Assembly: GCA_958450325.1 (NCBI GenBank)
Contig: OY288261.1
Coordinates: 10,941,113-11,005,112 of the forward strand
Reading direction: 5' to 3'
Source: Agrostemma githago
Taxonomy: Eukaryota > Streptophyta > Magnoliopsida > Caryophyllales > Caryophyllaceae
Length of the DNA stretch: 64,000 bases
Below are positions 33,501 to 47,917 of this stretch, piece after piece. The translations under genes were made by a program, and so were the position numbers. The notes beneath the pieces are model-generated. The model made no database searches and was not told the origin of the DNA. It saw only the letters and a list, made by a program, of their open reading frames with translations. Positions within the stretch are counted from its first letter, which is position 1; every line of letters begins with the position of its first letter.

Positions 33501-36500
33501 GGTTTCATAAAAACGAATATATAGTCATTACTAAAATTTAATATTTCAACTTTAGCATAAAAAGTTAGACATTTATCCATTTTTCATCTTCACTCTTTAG
33601 GACTTCCACTTTGTTAATCACTTGCAGCTCGTCTCGCGCTATCCTGAATTACTTTCAATGATATGAAAGTCTACACCATCTATTTGAACTCAGATTTTTG
33701 GTCTAGTAGTTAAATCTAAAGCTCACTCATGTTTAAGATTCGTTAAATGCAACAAGGCTATGTTGAACTTTCCTTTCTTTTTCCATCCATAACATGTATC
33801 CTGATTTTCCTGTCATCTTTCTAACCTTTTCTTTGAGTTTCACAAACAAAGTTTTTCAATGCTTTGGAACTATGCTTACCAGTTGTAATTGTGCGGAATC
33901 GCTCCTGTCCAGCTGTATCCCATATTTGAAGTTTGATTCGTTTCCCATCCAGCTCTATTGTCCTTATTTTAAAATCAATGCTACAGAAGCAGGCATCACT
34001 TATTAGAAGTCATTTGAACAAACATGATAAGAAATTACTGATTTGCTGAAGTTACCCACCCAATGGTTGTTATAAAACTTGTGGTGAATGATCCATCAGA
34101 GAAACGCAGCAAAAGGCAACTCTTACCCACACCTATGACAGCACGTCAAAACATAAGTAAATATTCAACTGCGCAGCATGATTTTTCATCCTCCCGCTAT
34201 AGGGAAGTAATAATTACGCAAATCAGCACAGTTAGAAACAAGCAATGGTGAAAGCACAGTGGCAGAAACTTCTTCAATGTGGAATTTACAATTGTACTAG
34301 ATGCCCCACATAGAATTAGATGGCAGATGAATCAGAACCCAGTCGCAGACTATTCCACTACGCCTAATACTCTCTTGCCCTTAAGAAATGTTCTAGATTC
34401 AATCGCGAGTTTGACATATTCCTTGCCCAGACTTTTTCAGGAAATATGACATACTAACAGGTACACAACATTCATATGATGATTCATTCATCCCCCACGC
34501 CTACTACTCCACTCCCCAGGTAAAGAGCACACCTTTAAAAAAAGATGAAACCAAGTTTTGGAATGATGAGTTTTATAATATGATGGAGTCTAGCAAAACT
34601 ATGACTTGGCATTCCTCAAAATAATACACATAGTAGCATCACTACTTTAGGTACTTTACTAAGCAATATGAGAACTTTTGATCGCCACAACTATGCCTCA
34701 TACTAGCTGAGCAAGTAAAAAAAAATCCTAACTGATGTGGAATTATTTTGACACATAGATACCAGTAAGCTGCATCAAACGGAAGGCTCAAATCTGGAAG
34801 CTACCACATGTGGTCGTCCAAAGGTAAAATTTCCTATATAGGATTTTATTTATTAATAGTTGGAAAGCCTGTGCACGGGCATATTTTTAGTGAAAATGAT
34901 AATGACACCAGGTTAGAGGATTGCATAAATTTGTAAAACTATTGGTTGACATACTTTTATTTATATAATAGAACTTCATCGTCTTATTATAATTTCCCGA
35001 TGTGCTATAATTTTACTTTAATTTATAGCCTTAAGAGTTGTTATAAGACTTAAAGATTTTTCTGGTTAATATCTAAAACGAATAATTTATCTTATTTATG
35101 ATATAGTATAAATTTCGCCAGCTCATCATAATTTTTCGATGTATGATAATTGTACTTAAATTTATGGTTTTAAGAATTTTTTTAGGACTCAGAAGATTTT
35201 TAATTGATATCTAAAGACGATGATTACTTTTATTTATATAATAGAATTTCATCACCATAACGCAATTTTTCGATGTGGATAATTTTAATTCAATCTATAG
35301 CCCTAGGAGCTATTAAAAGACTCAAATGATTTTTTATTACTAACTAAAAACGAATAATTTTTCTTATTGATGATGTAGAATTTCATACACGTTTAGTCTT
35401 AAGAGCTTTTTTAAGACTCAAAAGAGAAATTTTTCAAAAGATGTTTGGTTAATATCTATGAAATTCATGAGTTTGTAATAATTTTTCGATGTGAGAAATT
35501 TTAATCAAGTTTATTGTCTAAGAGTTTTTTTTAAGACTCAAAAGTGTGGGATATATTTACTTAATTAAGTTTATGGTCTTAAGAATTTTTTTAAGACTCA
35601 AAAGTGGGATATATTTACTTAATTAAGTTTATGGTCTTAAGAATTTTTTTAAGACTCAAAAGATTTTGTTTTTCCATCTAAGTTATTAAGGACGAACAAT
35701 TACTCTTATTTATATAATAGAATTCGATCACCTTATTACGGAGTATACCTTTGGACATATGATTATCTAAAACGTATGATTTCTCTCATTTATGATATCT
35801 CATCATAATTTTTTGATGTGGGATAATTCCACTTAAATTTATAGTTTTAAGAACTCTTTTAGGACTCAAAAGATTTATTTTTATATCGTCATAGTTTTAA
35901 AAACTCTTTTTAGGACTCAAAGATTTATGTTTAATATCTAAAGACGATGATTATTTTTAATTATATACTTCCTCTATTTTTTTATATCTTCTCATTCTAA
36001 TATAATACTCCACCTATATATTAAGTGGATGAGAAGATATAAAAAAATAGAGGAAGTAATAAAATTTCATTACTTTTTTGTAATATTTCGATGTGGGATA
36101 ATTTTTACTTCAATTTATAGCCTTAAGAGAAGTATTATAGGATTCAAAATATTTTTGATTAATATCTAAAAACGAATAATTCTCTTATTGATGAGGTAGA
36201 ATTTCATCATCTCATCATAATTTCATCAGATAATAATTTAAGTTTATATTCTTAAAAAGTTCTTTTAGGACTCAAAAGAATTCTCGTTAATATCTAAAGA
36301 CAAATGATTACTTTTACTCCGTATTTATATAATAGAATTCTATCACCTTAATATAATTTTACTTAAATTTATAGCTGCATTTATAAGACAATTGTTTTTA
36401 TTAATATCTAAAAACGAATGATGTCTCTTATTTGTGATATAGAATTTCATCACCTCAACATAATTTTTCGATATGCGATAATTCTACTTAGGTTTATATA

Positions 36501-39500
36501 GTCTTAAAAACTCTTTTTAGAAGTCAAATTTTTGGTTAATATCTAAACACAAATGATTTCTCTTTTCCATCAGCTTATAGTCCTAAGAGCATTTTTAAGA
36601 CTCCAAATTTTTTTAGCTGATATCCAAGGACAAATGATTATTATTTATAATATATAGAATTTTATCAGCTCATCATAATTTTTCGATGTGAGACAACGTT
36701 AGGATAATTATAATAATAAAAGAGTTTGTTTTTATATCTAACAACTTAAGAATGGGCTATTACTCTTATTTATATAATAAAATTCGATCAGCTTATTATA
36801 ATTTTTCGATGTGAGATAATCTTGCCAACGTTTTATAGTCTCAAGTACTTTTGTAAATCTAATTTTTTTTATATCTAAGAACGAATGATTAATCTTATTT
36901 ATAATATCAAATTTCATCACCTCATAATTTTTCGATATAAAATGAATAATTTTGATTTAAGTTTAGATATAATCTTAAGAACTCTTATACTTCGTCATTA
37001 CTTGAGTTTAGTTTTGGAAGATATCTAATAATGATTTCTCATATTTAAGAATATAGAATTTCATCACCTCATCATAATTTAGATAAATGATTACTTTTAT
37101 TTGTATAATAGAATTTCATCGTCTTATTGTAGAATTGATTACTCTTATTTCTTATTTATAATATAGAGTTTCATCGCCTTGTTGTATAATTTATCGATGT
37201 GAGATTATGTTATTTCAGTTTGTAGTCTTATTAATATATTTTCTAAGACTCAGAAAGTTTTTTTATTGATATTTAAGAACGAATGATTAGTCTTATTTAT
37301 AATATAGAATTCCATTATCATAATTTTTTTGATGGGGGATAATTTATTGCTTTAAGAGCTCATTTTAAGACCCAAAAAAACACATGATTACTCTTATTTA
37401 TAATATAGAATAATCATCATCATATTTTAATTGTTTCGATGTAGGACAATATTAAGTTTGTAATCTTATTAAGAGTTTCTTTAAGTTTAGATATAATCTT
37501 AAGAACTCTTATACATCGTCATTACTTGAGTTTAGTTTTGGAAGATATCTAATAATGATTTGTCATGTTTAAGAATATAGAATTTCATCACCTCATCATA
37601 ATTTAGAGAAATGATTACTTTTATTTGTATAATAGAATTTCATCGTCTTATTGTAGAATTGATTACTCTTATTTCTTATTTATAATATAGAGTTTCATCA
37701 CCTTGTTGTATAATTTATCGATGTGAGATTATGTTATTTCAGTTTGTAGTCTTATTAATTACTCTTATTTATAATATAGAATAATCATCATCATATTTTA
37801 ATTGTTTCGATGTCCCCACAATATTAAGTTTGTAATCTTATTAAGAGTTTCTTTAAGACTCAAATTTTTTTGTCGATATTCAAAAACAATGATTACTCTT
37901 ATTTATATTATAAATTCCATAACCTCATCATAATTTTTCGATGTTGGATAATTACTTAAGGTTATAATCTTTGAGAGTTCTTTATGACTCAAAATTTTTT
38001 TGGTGGGATATGTAAGGACAGATGATTACTATTATTTATAATATAGAATTTCATCACCTTATTATATAACTTTAATATCTTTATATGTAATAAATTCATC
38101 ACTTTTTCGAGCAAAGAATATGAACAAATAATATGAAATTTATACTCTAATGAAAGTATTTTTTACCACGAATCTAATTAATTCATTTTTATAATTTTAT
38201 TTACGATAACTTTTTGTTAAATGAAATTTAAAGATTTTTAGATGAAAATTTATAAAACACCACATTAATATAATAGATTAAATATATTGATTGTAATAAT
38301 TAAAAGATTCTCTATTTGATTTTTATTATTATTAATGATAACTTTCCTAAATTGAGTTTTGATGTAACGGACCAATCATATCGCTCGAAAACTTCCTCCT
38401 TTGTGTGTGTCTATATATATATATATATATTGTAAAAACCTGAAACAATTACTAGTTTGATCATCATTGTTACATAGTTTTATGTAAGAATTGAATAATG
38501 TTGGACTATGCTATAACTTATTTCCTTTCTACTACTTTCATCATCTTGTAAGGGGTAGCCGCCTACGCCAAAAGCTCAACTTGTTTATTAACCCTTAGTT
38601 AGTCTATAAGACAAGGGTTTCTGTGTTTGAGAAAACATCCAAGAGTCTCTTCTTCAATGTGGCAAGTACTTGTAATCATCTACATAGTGCCTTTACAATG
38701 AAGGGTCATGGGGAATGAGTGATTTAGTCCGGTTTTGAGGGAACATTAGGAAGGTCGACCAATTTCCTAGATCATTTTAGCTAAAGCTTGTTTCCTCTCT
38801 AGCTTCTCTATTTTCTGTTCTTTCTTTTTTTTTTATGAAATAAGACCGCCTCTCTAACCTAACTCAAAACTGATTAATGATTATTACTCACATTAAAAAC
38901 ATAATCCCAATTACCAAACATCTCATCCTACTTTATCAAACATTATCATACTACTCAACCACATACTCCGTATCTATATATCCTTGGCCACTAATTAATG
39001 ATAAAACACAATAGTTGTTACGTAGACATCCAAGCCAGCTAGTAAATGCGAACACCAATTGTATACCCAAAGTTGGGATATTACTAACGCAATGATGCAT
39101 TATTACCTTCCCCAATCAAACTTATACGGACCATATCATCTAGCTATTTTAATAAGTAATACCAATGTAAGGTCTGATATTACTACTTGCACTATTTTGC
39201 TTACAAACGGATTCGATAGGCAAGCAGCTAAGAGGATCGTGATGGAAGACAACAGCTTTATGTGCAAGGGGTCATATCAATTGACTAAAAACATAAATTT
39301 AGGAAAAATCAAACACTGGCATCACAGATTAGAACAAAATCATGGTTTCGTGCATCAGGATCCTTATACAAAAGAAATCACAGGAACTGGGGCAAATAAA
39401 ATTCATACATAAACATGTAGGTCAGGTTTAACTCCTGCCCCACACCCTCATCACGAGGTTGAGTTTTGACCATTTCCACTTTAATCCCCAAAGTTTGGTA

Positions 39501-41344
39501 ATGTTTCCACTTTAGTGACCTAGAGGCTAGTAAAACCACAAAAAATTGTATTTTTTTTAGAAAATAAAATATATGAACGGATGTAAAAAAAAACTAAATT
39601 TAAAAAAAAAAAAAGTTATTTTGTCAAACACAACCTACAATTTAAGGCAAGTTACAACCTTTTATTTTCACCCTCTCATGTCTGGATAGTGATTTTGGTA
39701 GTACGTGACAAAAAAATCTAAACTTTAGGTAGTGTTTGACGAAAATTAAAACTTTTGGTTGTTCCTCGCAAAGTGGCCGAAATTGTAGGTGGTGATTGAC
39801 AAAATTACTCTAGAAAAAAGACAACTTAGAACTTTTTACTCTGAAAAGTTTCCAAAAATTCCTACTTTTTTGATGGATTTTTGATTTTTTTAATAGGAAC
39901 GTGCATACTAATATATTTGACGCACAAAAAATATAGACTGATTGATGTTCCTTACAAATATCACGTAACTCTATCAATCTACTGCTTAATCTTTTGTTTT
40001 TTATTCAAATTATGTAATAGCCCCGGACATGTTAAAGATGTGGAAAAAATTAGCTAGGATGTTAATTCTAGGCACTAAAGTGGAATGCCTCAGAACACTA
40101 AAGATAAAAAAATATCCTGCTATGAAGTCTTATTGAGGACTTGAAGCAGTTAGTTTTTCTAAGGGTTCAGAATTCACATTACTCCCAACCTGGCCCACAC
40201 TGGCAAGTCAGTAAGATCTAGAAAAATAAAAACAAAAAAAGGCACTATAGGTGGGATGTGATAACAAGTCAAGAATATCGACAAAATTCCAAGATAAGCA
40301 GGCAAACCCATGGCATAATATATCAGCCCATAGCATATATCCACTAAACAGCCAATAGTTTAGTATATCGACTAGAAATTCAAAGATATCCAAAATTATT
40401 TTCACTTAAGGAAAGGACCTTTCAAAATCGTCAATGTTGGAACCTACTAGATAAGAGAAGATTAATCTGATGAAGTGAATAATTGACAAGAGCTTCGGGT
40501 CTTAGCTTAGCCAACATATAACCAACAACCATTAAAAAAAACAATTTGCAATAAATCGTGCTAATGTTTATATGCCGCGGCATAGACTAATTGTACTTTT
40601 CCGGGATCTATCCTCATACTCAAAACAATTTGAATTCCATATGTAAACCTAACCCATACGACACATCTATACCTAGTGTACTACAGAGCTAAAGTAGTAA
40701 GGTGGCCATATCCATTTAAAGCAAATAACCTATGTTCGCTCAATTCAATGCAGTGAGGCATGTTGGGTGATAACAGGTTCTTTCCGGACCTCAAATCTCT
40801 TGGATGGCAGAAATTTCCTTATTTCTCCTTTGGAGCATAGTGAAATCAATGACACTAACACAGCATGAATCTAAAACACTAGGGCGTGATTTGGACTTTA
40901 ACAAGAGACACGATAGCTATAGTTTGGGAAAAAGAAAAGGACAGCCATCGCCTATCACATACTCTACAGAGTGAAAACAATCTCTACTAAAATGAGGTTA
41001 TCTGTCACTGACAACGCAACAACATTACATCAATCCTACACCAGAAAATGAATTTCATCGGACATCCACCAAAATTCTCCCACGCCGTCACCAACCCTCA
41101 TCTCACAACCCCAATCGAACATAATTGTAGACTCTTTGAAAACCGTATTAACCACGCTCACTGAAATGACAACCTTACCTTGAAAGAGCGTCACAAATCA
41201 TGGCTTCTACATGTTACACGAACACATAATATATCAATACTAACAATACCCAACATGCACGAAAATAGCTGTGATTCAAATGCATAAATCTGCAACAAAT
41301 TTATCCTGATTTGACGTAATTAAGATGATCGTACGGCAGAAAGT

Positions 41345-41384
<40 letters not shown>

Positions 41385-41459
41385 ACCGCTATCGCCGATC
41401 AGGAGAAGCTTGATGAGGTAATCATAATCAGCTCTAGCCCTAGCAGGTGGAGCAGCCAT
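27560..41459 (-). CDS. RABE1: Rab GTPase, RABE1/Rab8 class, eight exons, 217 aa
   Basis: CDS exons on the minus strand, in order: 41387-41459, 34060-34132, 33880-33980, 30362-30427, 28992-29089, 28846-28908, 28672-28767, 27560-27643. They sum to 654 nt including the stop, and phases join cleanly. The product starts [20 protein letters not shown]. It has the P-loop GDSGVGKS (22-29), effector segment FITTIGIDFK (44-53), WDTAGQE (69-75), NKAD (128-131), TSAK (158-161) and a C-terminal CCGS with Cys214 and Cys215 for double geranylgeranylation. The length fits the family. RABE1 proteins are membrane-bound switches in secretory traffic from Golgi to plasma membrane. All catalytic and binding residues I can check are intact, so it looks functional. 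Introns: 1 (7.25 kb), 2 (79), 3 (3.45 kb), 4 (1.27 kb), 5 (83, GC donor), 6 (78), 7 (1.03 kb). Introns 1, 3 and 7 hold transposons. Confidence 0.95.
28263..28403. mobile_element. Small TIR element in RABE1 intron 7
   Basis: GGCCATGTTCTTTTCG at the left pairs with the reverse of AAAAAAGAACAAGGCC at the right, about 14-16 bp with few mismatches. The 141-bp interior is rich in gaagtgaagtgagc repeats. Target duplication was not clear; a hAT-like MITE is likely. Confidence 0.55.
28909..28991 (-). other. GC-AG intron 5 of RABE1
   Basis: Exon 5 ends AAACGG and the intron begins GCAAGC, ending at TATAG before GCTGTTCC. The reading frame demands this junction (K-R-A-V-P). GC donors are a known minor class. 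Confidence 0.85.
29148..29352. repeat. Two tandem ~101-bp copies in RABE1 intron 4
   Basis: AAATGATGG starts both at 29148 and 29249, and the two units end in AAAGCCGCCA with only scattered differences. Confidence 0.85.
29817..29898. repeat. Two tandem 41-bp copies in RABE1 intron 4
   Basis: AGCAAAAATAAAACAAAAGG through TCGGGCAT occurs twice in succession with a 41-bp period. Confidence 0.85.
30797..30887. mobile_element. Short Stowaway-like MITE, TSD TA (intron 3)
   Basis: CTCCCTCCGTCCCACTAAGA at the left and TTTTAGGGATGGAGGGAG at the right form inverted repeats across a 91-bp foldback element flanked by TA. The same family occurs in opposite orientation at 62573-62663. Confidence 0.82.
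31176..31381. mobile_element. Stowaway-like MITE, TSD TA (intron 3)
   Basis: CTCCCTCCGATTTTTATTTA and TAAATAAAAATCGGAGGAGG are inverted ends flanked by TA. It is an inverted copy of the MITE at 19811-20017. Confidence 0.8.
31400..31935. repeat. GTGTAACTTCAAGTAAAT minisatellite (intron 3)
   Basis: About fifteen or more degenerate units of about 22-25 bases of the form (g/t)(a/g)tgtaacttcaagta(a/g)at occur, interrupted by the MITE at 31526-31612. Variants change a/t positions but keep the taacttcaa core. Confidence 0.75.
31526..31612. mobile_element. Short Stowaway-like MITE, TSD TA (intron 3)
   Basis: CTCCCTCCATCCCAAAGAGA pairs with the right end ...CTTAGTGGTATAGGAG; flanks are TA. The 87-bp element is a near-complete foldback through TGTTCTCA/TGAGAACA. 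Confidence 0.72.
34856..38433 (-). mobile_element. Helitron-like repeat element in RABE1 intron 1
   Basis: This is an inverted copy of the Helitron at 42983-57488 (after removing its insertions). The minus-strand start is ACAATATATATA..., and tcgagcgatatgattggtcc matches the other copy's tcgagcgatctcattgatcc. The end has a GCCCGTGCACAGGC hairpin and then CTAT, where CTAG is expected. The body (34950-38090) consists of irregular 100-170 bp repeats containing ttttcgatgtgggataatt, ttaagactcaaaag and attactcttatttataata. A foldback MITE (35968-36056) is inserted. No ORF. It lies on the same strand as RABE1. Confidence 0.7.
35968..36056. mobile_element. Foldback Stowaway-like MITE, TSD TA
   Basis: CTTCCTCTATTTTTTTATAT is the inverse of ATATAAAAAAATAGAGGAAG; flanks are TA. 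89 bp, inserted in the Helitron repeat body. Confidence 0.8.
38434..41386. other. Rest of RABE1 intron 1 (5' part)
   Basis: Mostly unrecognised intronic DNA. A 117-codon plus-strand frame at 39059-39412 has no recognisable domain and no coding context; I do not call it a gene. Three or four degenerate units of (a)ctttaggtagtgtttgacaaa lie at 39620-39815. A run of 34 A residues at 41349-41382 abuts the exon 1 splice donor. Confidence 0.5.
41349..41382. repeat. (A)34 homopolymer at the exon 1 donor of RABE1
   Basis: On the minus strand a 34-base T run begins five bases into intron 1 (donor GTAAT, then T34). Confidence 0.9.
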
Positions 41460-41761
41460 GGATTTGATCTCGGGCAAAAATACGTTATGTCAAATCGCAA
41501 GAACAAACCCTAATAGAAGAAAATTTTAGGATTGGAATCGAGAAAAAATTGAGTGAGTTTGGTTTTTATTTATTCTTTTTGAAAAAATTTAAAAATCAAT
41601 TTAGGTAGCAAAAAGGTAGTGTACCAGATCGGAAGGCGTGGGAGGGAGAGACAGGCACACCACACACGCAAATACGGAAGCGTCATTGTAACTTGAGGTC
41701 ATAAAAATATAAAAATGATCCGAGCTCATAGACCCAACTCGATCCAGTCCCTTTTTTTTAA
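41460..41761 (-). promoter_or_regulatory. RABE1 5' UTR/proximal promoter region
   Basis: The 300 bases upstream of the ATG are squeezed between the start codon and a MULE at 41762. The region just before the ATG (ccgagatcaaatcc on the minus strand) would be 5' UTR. I cannot identify a TATA box or a 5' UTR intron with confidence. Confidence 0.4.
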
Positions 41762-42809
41762 GGGTTATTTAATAGCAATAATACTGATTATTGAGCGTAT
41801 TCCAATAATAATATCAATTACAGTTAATCCCAGAATAATATATCGAATTGGAATATTCTAATGATAATGGTATAGTTGCATATGTTACCTGCAGTAGTAG
41901 GTAACCTTCCTAAAAAGTAACCTGTTATTTCAATTTATTCAATCCACAGTCGCCCTCCTTTACCCTACTTCATCTCCCTCCTTGTCTTTAACGACAACTT
42001 TGCATTTTTTTTTTAAAAATCTTGATTTTCATTACTCTTCTCTCCTCGTTAAATTTAATAATAGGCTCTCCATCAAGGGATAAACATAAACTTCATTAAT
42101 TAAAAATAAGACATACGGAGCATTACTCAATGTGATCATCAATCAAACGATCGAAATTAATTATCGCCCCATCTCTGATTCTTTGTCTTCTTCAACTCTC
42201 AGCTACTCTCTTTACAATTTTAAGCATTGCTAATTTGTTTTATTCTGTAGAAATTTGGGGTTTGGTTTCAATTAGGGTTTTTTTTTTCTGGGTTCATATT
42301 TATTCGATTATGATTTTTGGGTCCAATTCGGGACTTGATTCGCTTCTAATTTCCAATTTTAGCACAATTCACTTGGTCACTCAAATACTATTTTATCTTT
42401 CTTCAAATTTTGACAATTTGGGATTTTGTTTTGATTGGGTTTATTTTCTGGGTTTATATTTATTCGATTAGTGTTTCTGGGTCCAATTCGGGAGTTTATG
42501 TTTATGTTTTAATAAACCGTCCACTAATTTTTGCGAAATCTGTTTTGTCCTTCACAATTGTTGTACCAAATTTCTTCCTCTTATCAGGTCTAAATTCGAT
42601 AAGTAAATGGAAAGTAAAGTAAATGGTAATGGTGACAGTAGGAATTAAATTAGGCACTTAAGGGGAGGTGGACCGGTTATTCAGGTAACCGGTTCACTAT
42701 ACCATTATCGTTAGAATACTTCAATTCGATGTATTATTCTGAAATTAACTGTAATTGGTATTATTATTGGAATACGTCCAATAGTCAATATTATTGCTAT
42801 TAAATAACC
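41762..42809. mobile_element. MULE-type element with TSD TTTTTTTAA
   Basis: GGGTTATTTAATAGCAATAA at the left mirrors TTATTGCTATTAAATAACC at the right, and the TIRs extend over 100 bases (gaatattctaatgataatgg near 41860 mirrors ccattatcgttagaatactt near 42702). The nine bases TTTTTTTAA flank both sides (41753-41761, 42810-42818). The TIR starts like that of 21498-22135, so they are related families. The 1.05-kb element has no transposase. Its interior holds tandem copies of a gggtttatttattcgatta-type phrase (about 42250-42500). Confidence 0.82.
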
Positions 42810-42983
42810 TTTTTTTAAAGGGCTTGGCCGTTTGGATCATGTATTATGGCCCAAAATGTTCATGGGTTGCCCCTACAAAAGTCCAAAGTACTTTTGGGTC
42901 GATTTTGGGCAAACAATTTGGCCTGAATTTCGGCATGCCCGACCCGTATTTATTAAAAATAGGTTTACTTAACAACCATCAAT

Positions 42984-42984
<1 letters not shown>

Positions 42985-43042
<58 letters not shown>
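42985..43042. repeat. (TA)n tract, left of MULE
   Basis: About 28 TA dinucleotides. It continues on the other side of the MULE at 45785-45892. Confidence 0.9.
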
Positions 43043-43045
<3 letters not shown>

Positions 43046-43639
43046 GTGGGATTTGGTGTAAACACCAAATTTGGTGTAAATACGCTAATAATTCGGTCCG
43101 TTAGATCTTGCAAGATCGACGGTCGAGATTAATTCTCAAAAGATAACAAAACCCCCAAATTTTCATTAGGCGTTTCTCTCTCCTCTCTTTCTCTCTCCTC
43201 TCTTTAGGGTTTGGTAAACCCCAAATTTCCTATCAAAAAAATTTCTCCCAAAAATTGATCATATCTTTCAAATTGAAACACCTAATTAAACAGAAAAGTG
43301 TTCAATTGTATGTTTCTATTGCTCAATCGTAAGATTTGATTATAGATTACTTCATTCAATTCATTCAATTTTCGAAAATTCGTTCAATTCATTCAAATTT
43401 CCAGAAATTTTATACGATATTCGTTTTTGATGAGCATGAATTTCACCGAGCATGAACCTATTGTTGATGAACATGAAGGTAATATCGTTATAATTCAATA
43501 CCTATTTGTTTTTGAACGCCTATTCATTTTGTAAGGTAATTTATCACGACATATATTCGTTTTTGAATTACTATTCGTTTTTGAATTCTTCCAGAATTCT
43601 TTATGAAAATATCAATTTCAACATAGAAGACATGAATCA

Positions 43640-44240
43640 ACTTGAAGGTAATCTCAGAATTTTTAAAGTACTTGAATATATATGTTGGAATACTTGAATA
43701 TGTATGGTGGAATACTTGAATATATATATGTTGGAGTAACTGAGTATATATGTTAGAGTAATTGGAGTACTTGAATATATACGTTGGAATACTTGAATAT
43801 ATATGTTGGAATACTTGAATATATATGTTGGAATACTTGAATATATGTGTTGGAATAACTGAGTATATGTCTTGGAGTAATTGGAGTACTTGAGTATATG
43901 AATCTCAAAATTTAATAGAGTACTTAAATATATGTGTTGGAATACTTGAATATATATGTTGGAGTAACTGAGTATATGTTTTGGAGTAATTGGAATACTT
44001 GAATATACGTATACATTGGAGTATTTGACTATTTGTTTTAGAATACTTTAATTTATATGTTGGAGTACTTGAACATGTATGTTGGAATAACTGAATTGGA
44101 AGGTTAAAATAGGTATTTGAATTTCCGGAATTTTGAGTGCTTGAATGTATGTTTTTGCATAATCTTGAATATATGCATTAGAGTACTTGAAAATATGCAT
44201 TAGTGTACTTGAATTTGAATATTGGAGTATTTGAATATGT
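43640..44240. repeat. 22-bp minisatellite in MULE
   Basis: Units of the form GTTGGAATACTTGAATATATAT, with variants ggagtaactgagtatat, recur many times here and again at 45045-45215, then in inverted sense at 45205-45280. Confidence 0.8.
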
Positions 44241-44438
44241 TTGCAGACATTCAATCAGTTGACAGCAACAATACCAAGTTCGCAACAATGCTCATCACCA
44301 ACTATTGAAAATGGCACGAATTCTCTAAGCTTGACTTACACTCCGGGTGCCAACGACAATTGGATAAGGACGGTAGAAGATGAGTTCATGCCTAAGATAG
44401 AGAGATGTTTCAAAACTCATGAGAAATATACGGAGTAA
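44241..44438 (+). pseudogene. FAR1/FHY3-type MULE transposase N-terminal fragment
   Basis: The 65-codon frame ends in NWIRTVEDEFMPKIERCFKT followed by HEKYTE and stop. This resembles the start of the FAR1 DNA-binding domain (P-x-v/i-G/e-x-x-F-x-s-x-e-x-a), which in intact proteins continues into a FY-x-x-YA block; here that is missing. Position inside a MULE supports it. The call is based on motif resemblance only. Confidence 0.4.
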
Positions 44439-44466
44439 TAGTTTTTATAAGATGTATTTCTTTACA

Positions 44467-44870
44467 TGTGGTTTCAATCAACAATTAATGTTGGAGTAGT
44501 TGTTGTCAAACATAGAAATAACTGCTTATAAGCATTCGAATAACAACGACATTAGAATAATTGAAGATTAAAAATTTATTGATTCAATCAACTAGTAAAA
44601 TGTTGGAGTAACTGTCGTCGAACATAGGAATAACTGCCTGTAAGCATTGGAATAACAACGACATTGGAGTAATTGAAGATTTAAAAATTGATTGATTCCA
44701 TCAGCAATTAGTAAATGTTGGAGTACCTATTGTCGAACATAAGAATAACTGCTTGTAACATTGAAATAACGACATTAAAGTAATTGAAGATGAATAATTG
44801 ATTGATTCAATAAAAAAATTGAATGATTGTTGGAATCATCAACAAAACATGTTGGAGTAACTGCTTAATT
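44467..44870. repeat. ~115-bp tandem units in MULE
   Basis: Three to four units contain tgttggagtaactg(t), gtcgaacata, gaataactgc, aacgacattggagtaattgaagat in order, starting near 44467, 44583, 44697 and 44805. Confidence 0.75.
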
Positions 44871-45781
44871 CTATACATGTAATTACATATGGGATACGAC
44901 AATTAAAATATGGCAAGTTCAACCATTTTGAAATGCGTCTTTCTGATATTCCGACACGGTAGATGTTTTGATATCTCTGAACTTGTGTTCTTGCATTGTT
45001 TCTTCATCATCGACTGTTGTAAAACAGTATTAGTCGGTGAAAAAAATTGAATTGGAATACTTGAATATGTATGTTGGAATAGTTGAGTATATGTGTTGGA
45101 GTAACTGAGTATATATGTTAGAGTAATTGGAATATTTGAATATATATGTTGGAATACTTGAATATATGTGTTGGAATACTTGAATATATGCGTTGGAATA
45201 ACTGAGTATATATTCAATTATTCCAGCGCATATATTCAAGTATTCCAAGGCATATATTCAAGTATTCTAATGAACGCATATATTTTGCATAAAATTATTG
45301 AACGAATTTCTGGAAAATTAAAACGAATTCAATGAAGTAATCTACAATCTAATCTTACGATTAAGCAACAAGAACTTACAATTGAGCAATTTTTCGGAAA
45401 ATTGAGCAATAGGAACGAATTTTCTACAAAAATTGCAGTTTTAATCAAAGAATTGAATGAATTGAATGAATATCTGGAAAATTATAACGAATTAAATGAA
45501 GTAATCTACAATCTAAGATTACGATTAGCAATAGGAACTTATAATTGAGCATTTATCCGGAAAAATTCAGCATTTCAATTTTGAGAGCAAAATTTGTAGA
45601 GAAAATTGGGTTACATGAATATTTGATATTAGGAGAGGAGAGAGAAAAGAGATGTACGGGAGGGACTTTGGGAAGGTTTTGTTCTCTTTTGAAGATTAAA
45701 TCTGAGCCGTTGATCAAGTATTAGATCAACGGTCCAGATTGTTAGGATGTTTACACCAAATTGGTGTGTTTACACCAGATC

Positions 45782-47912
<2,131 letters not shown>

Positions 47913-47917
47913 GTTGT
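47913..47917. other. Target site duplication ATAGT (left)
   Basis: ATAGT precedes the TG of the left LTR and recurs at 56737-56741 after the right LTR. Confidence 0.9.
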
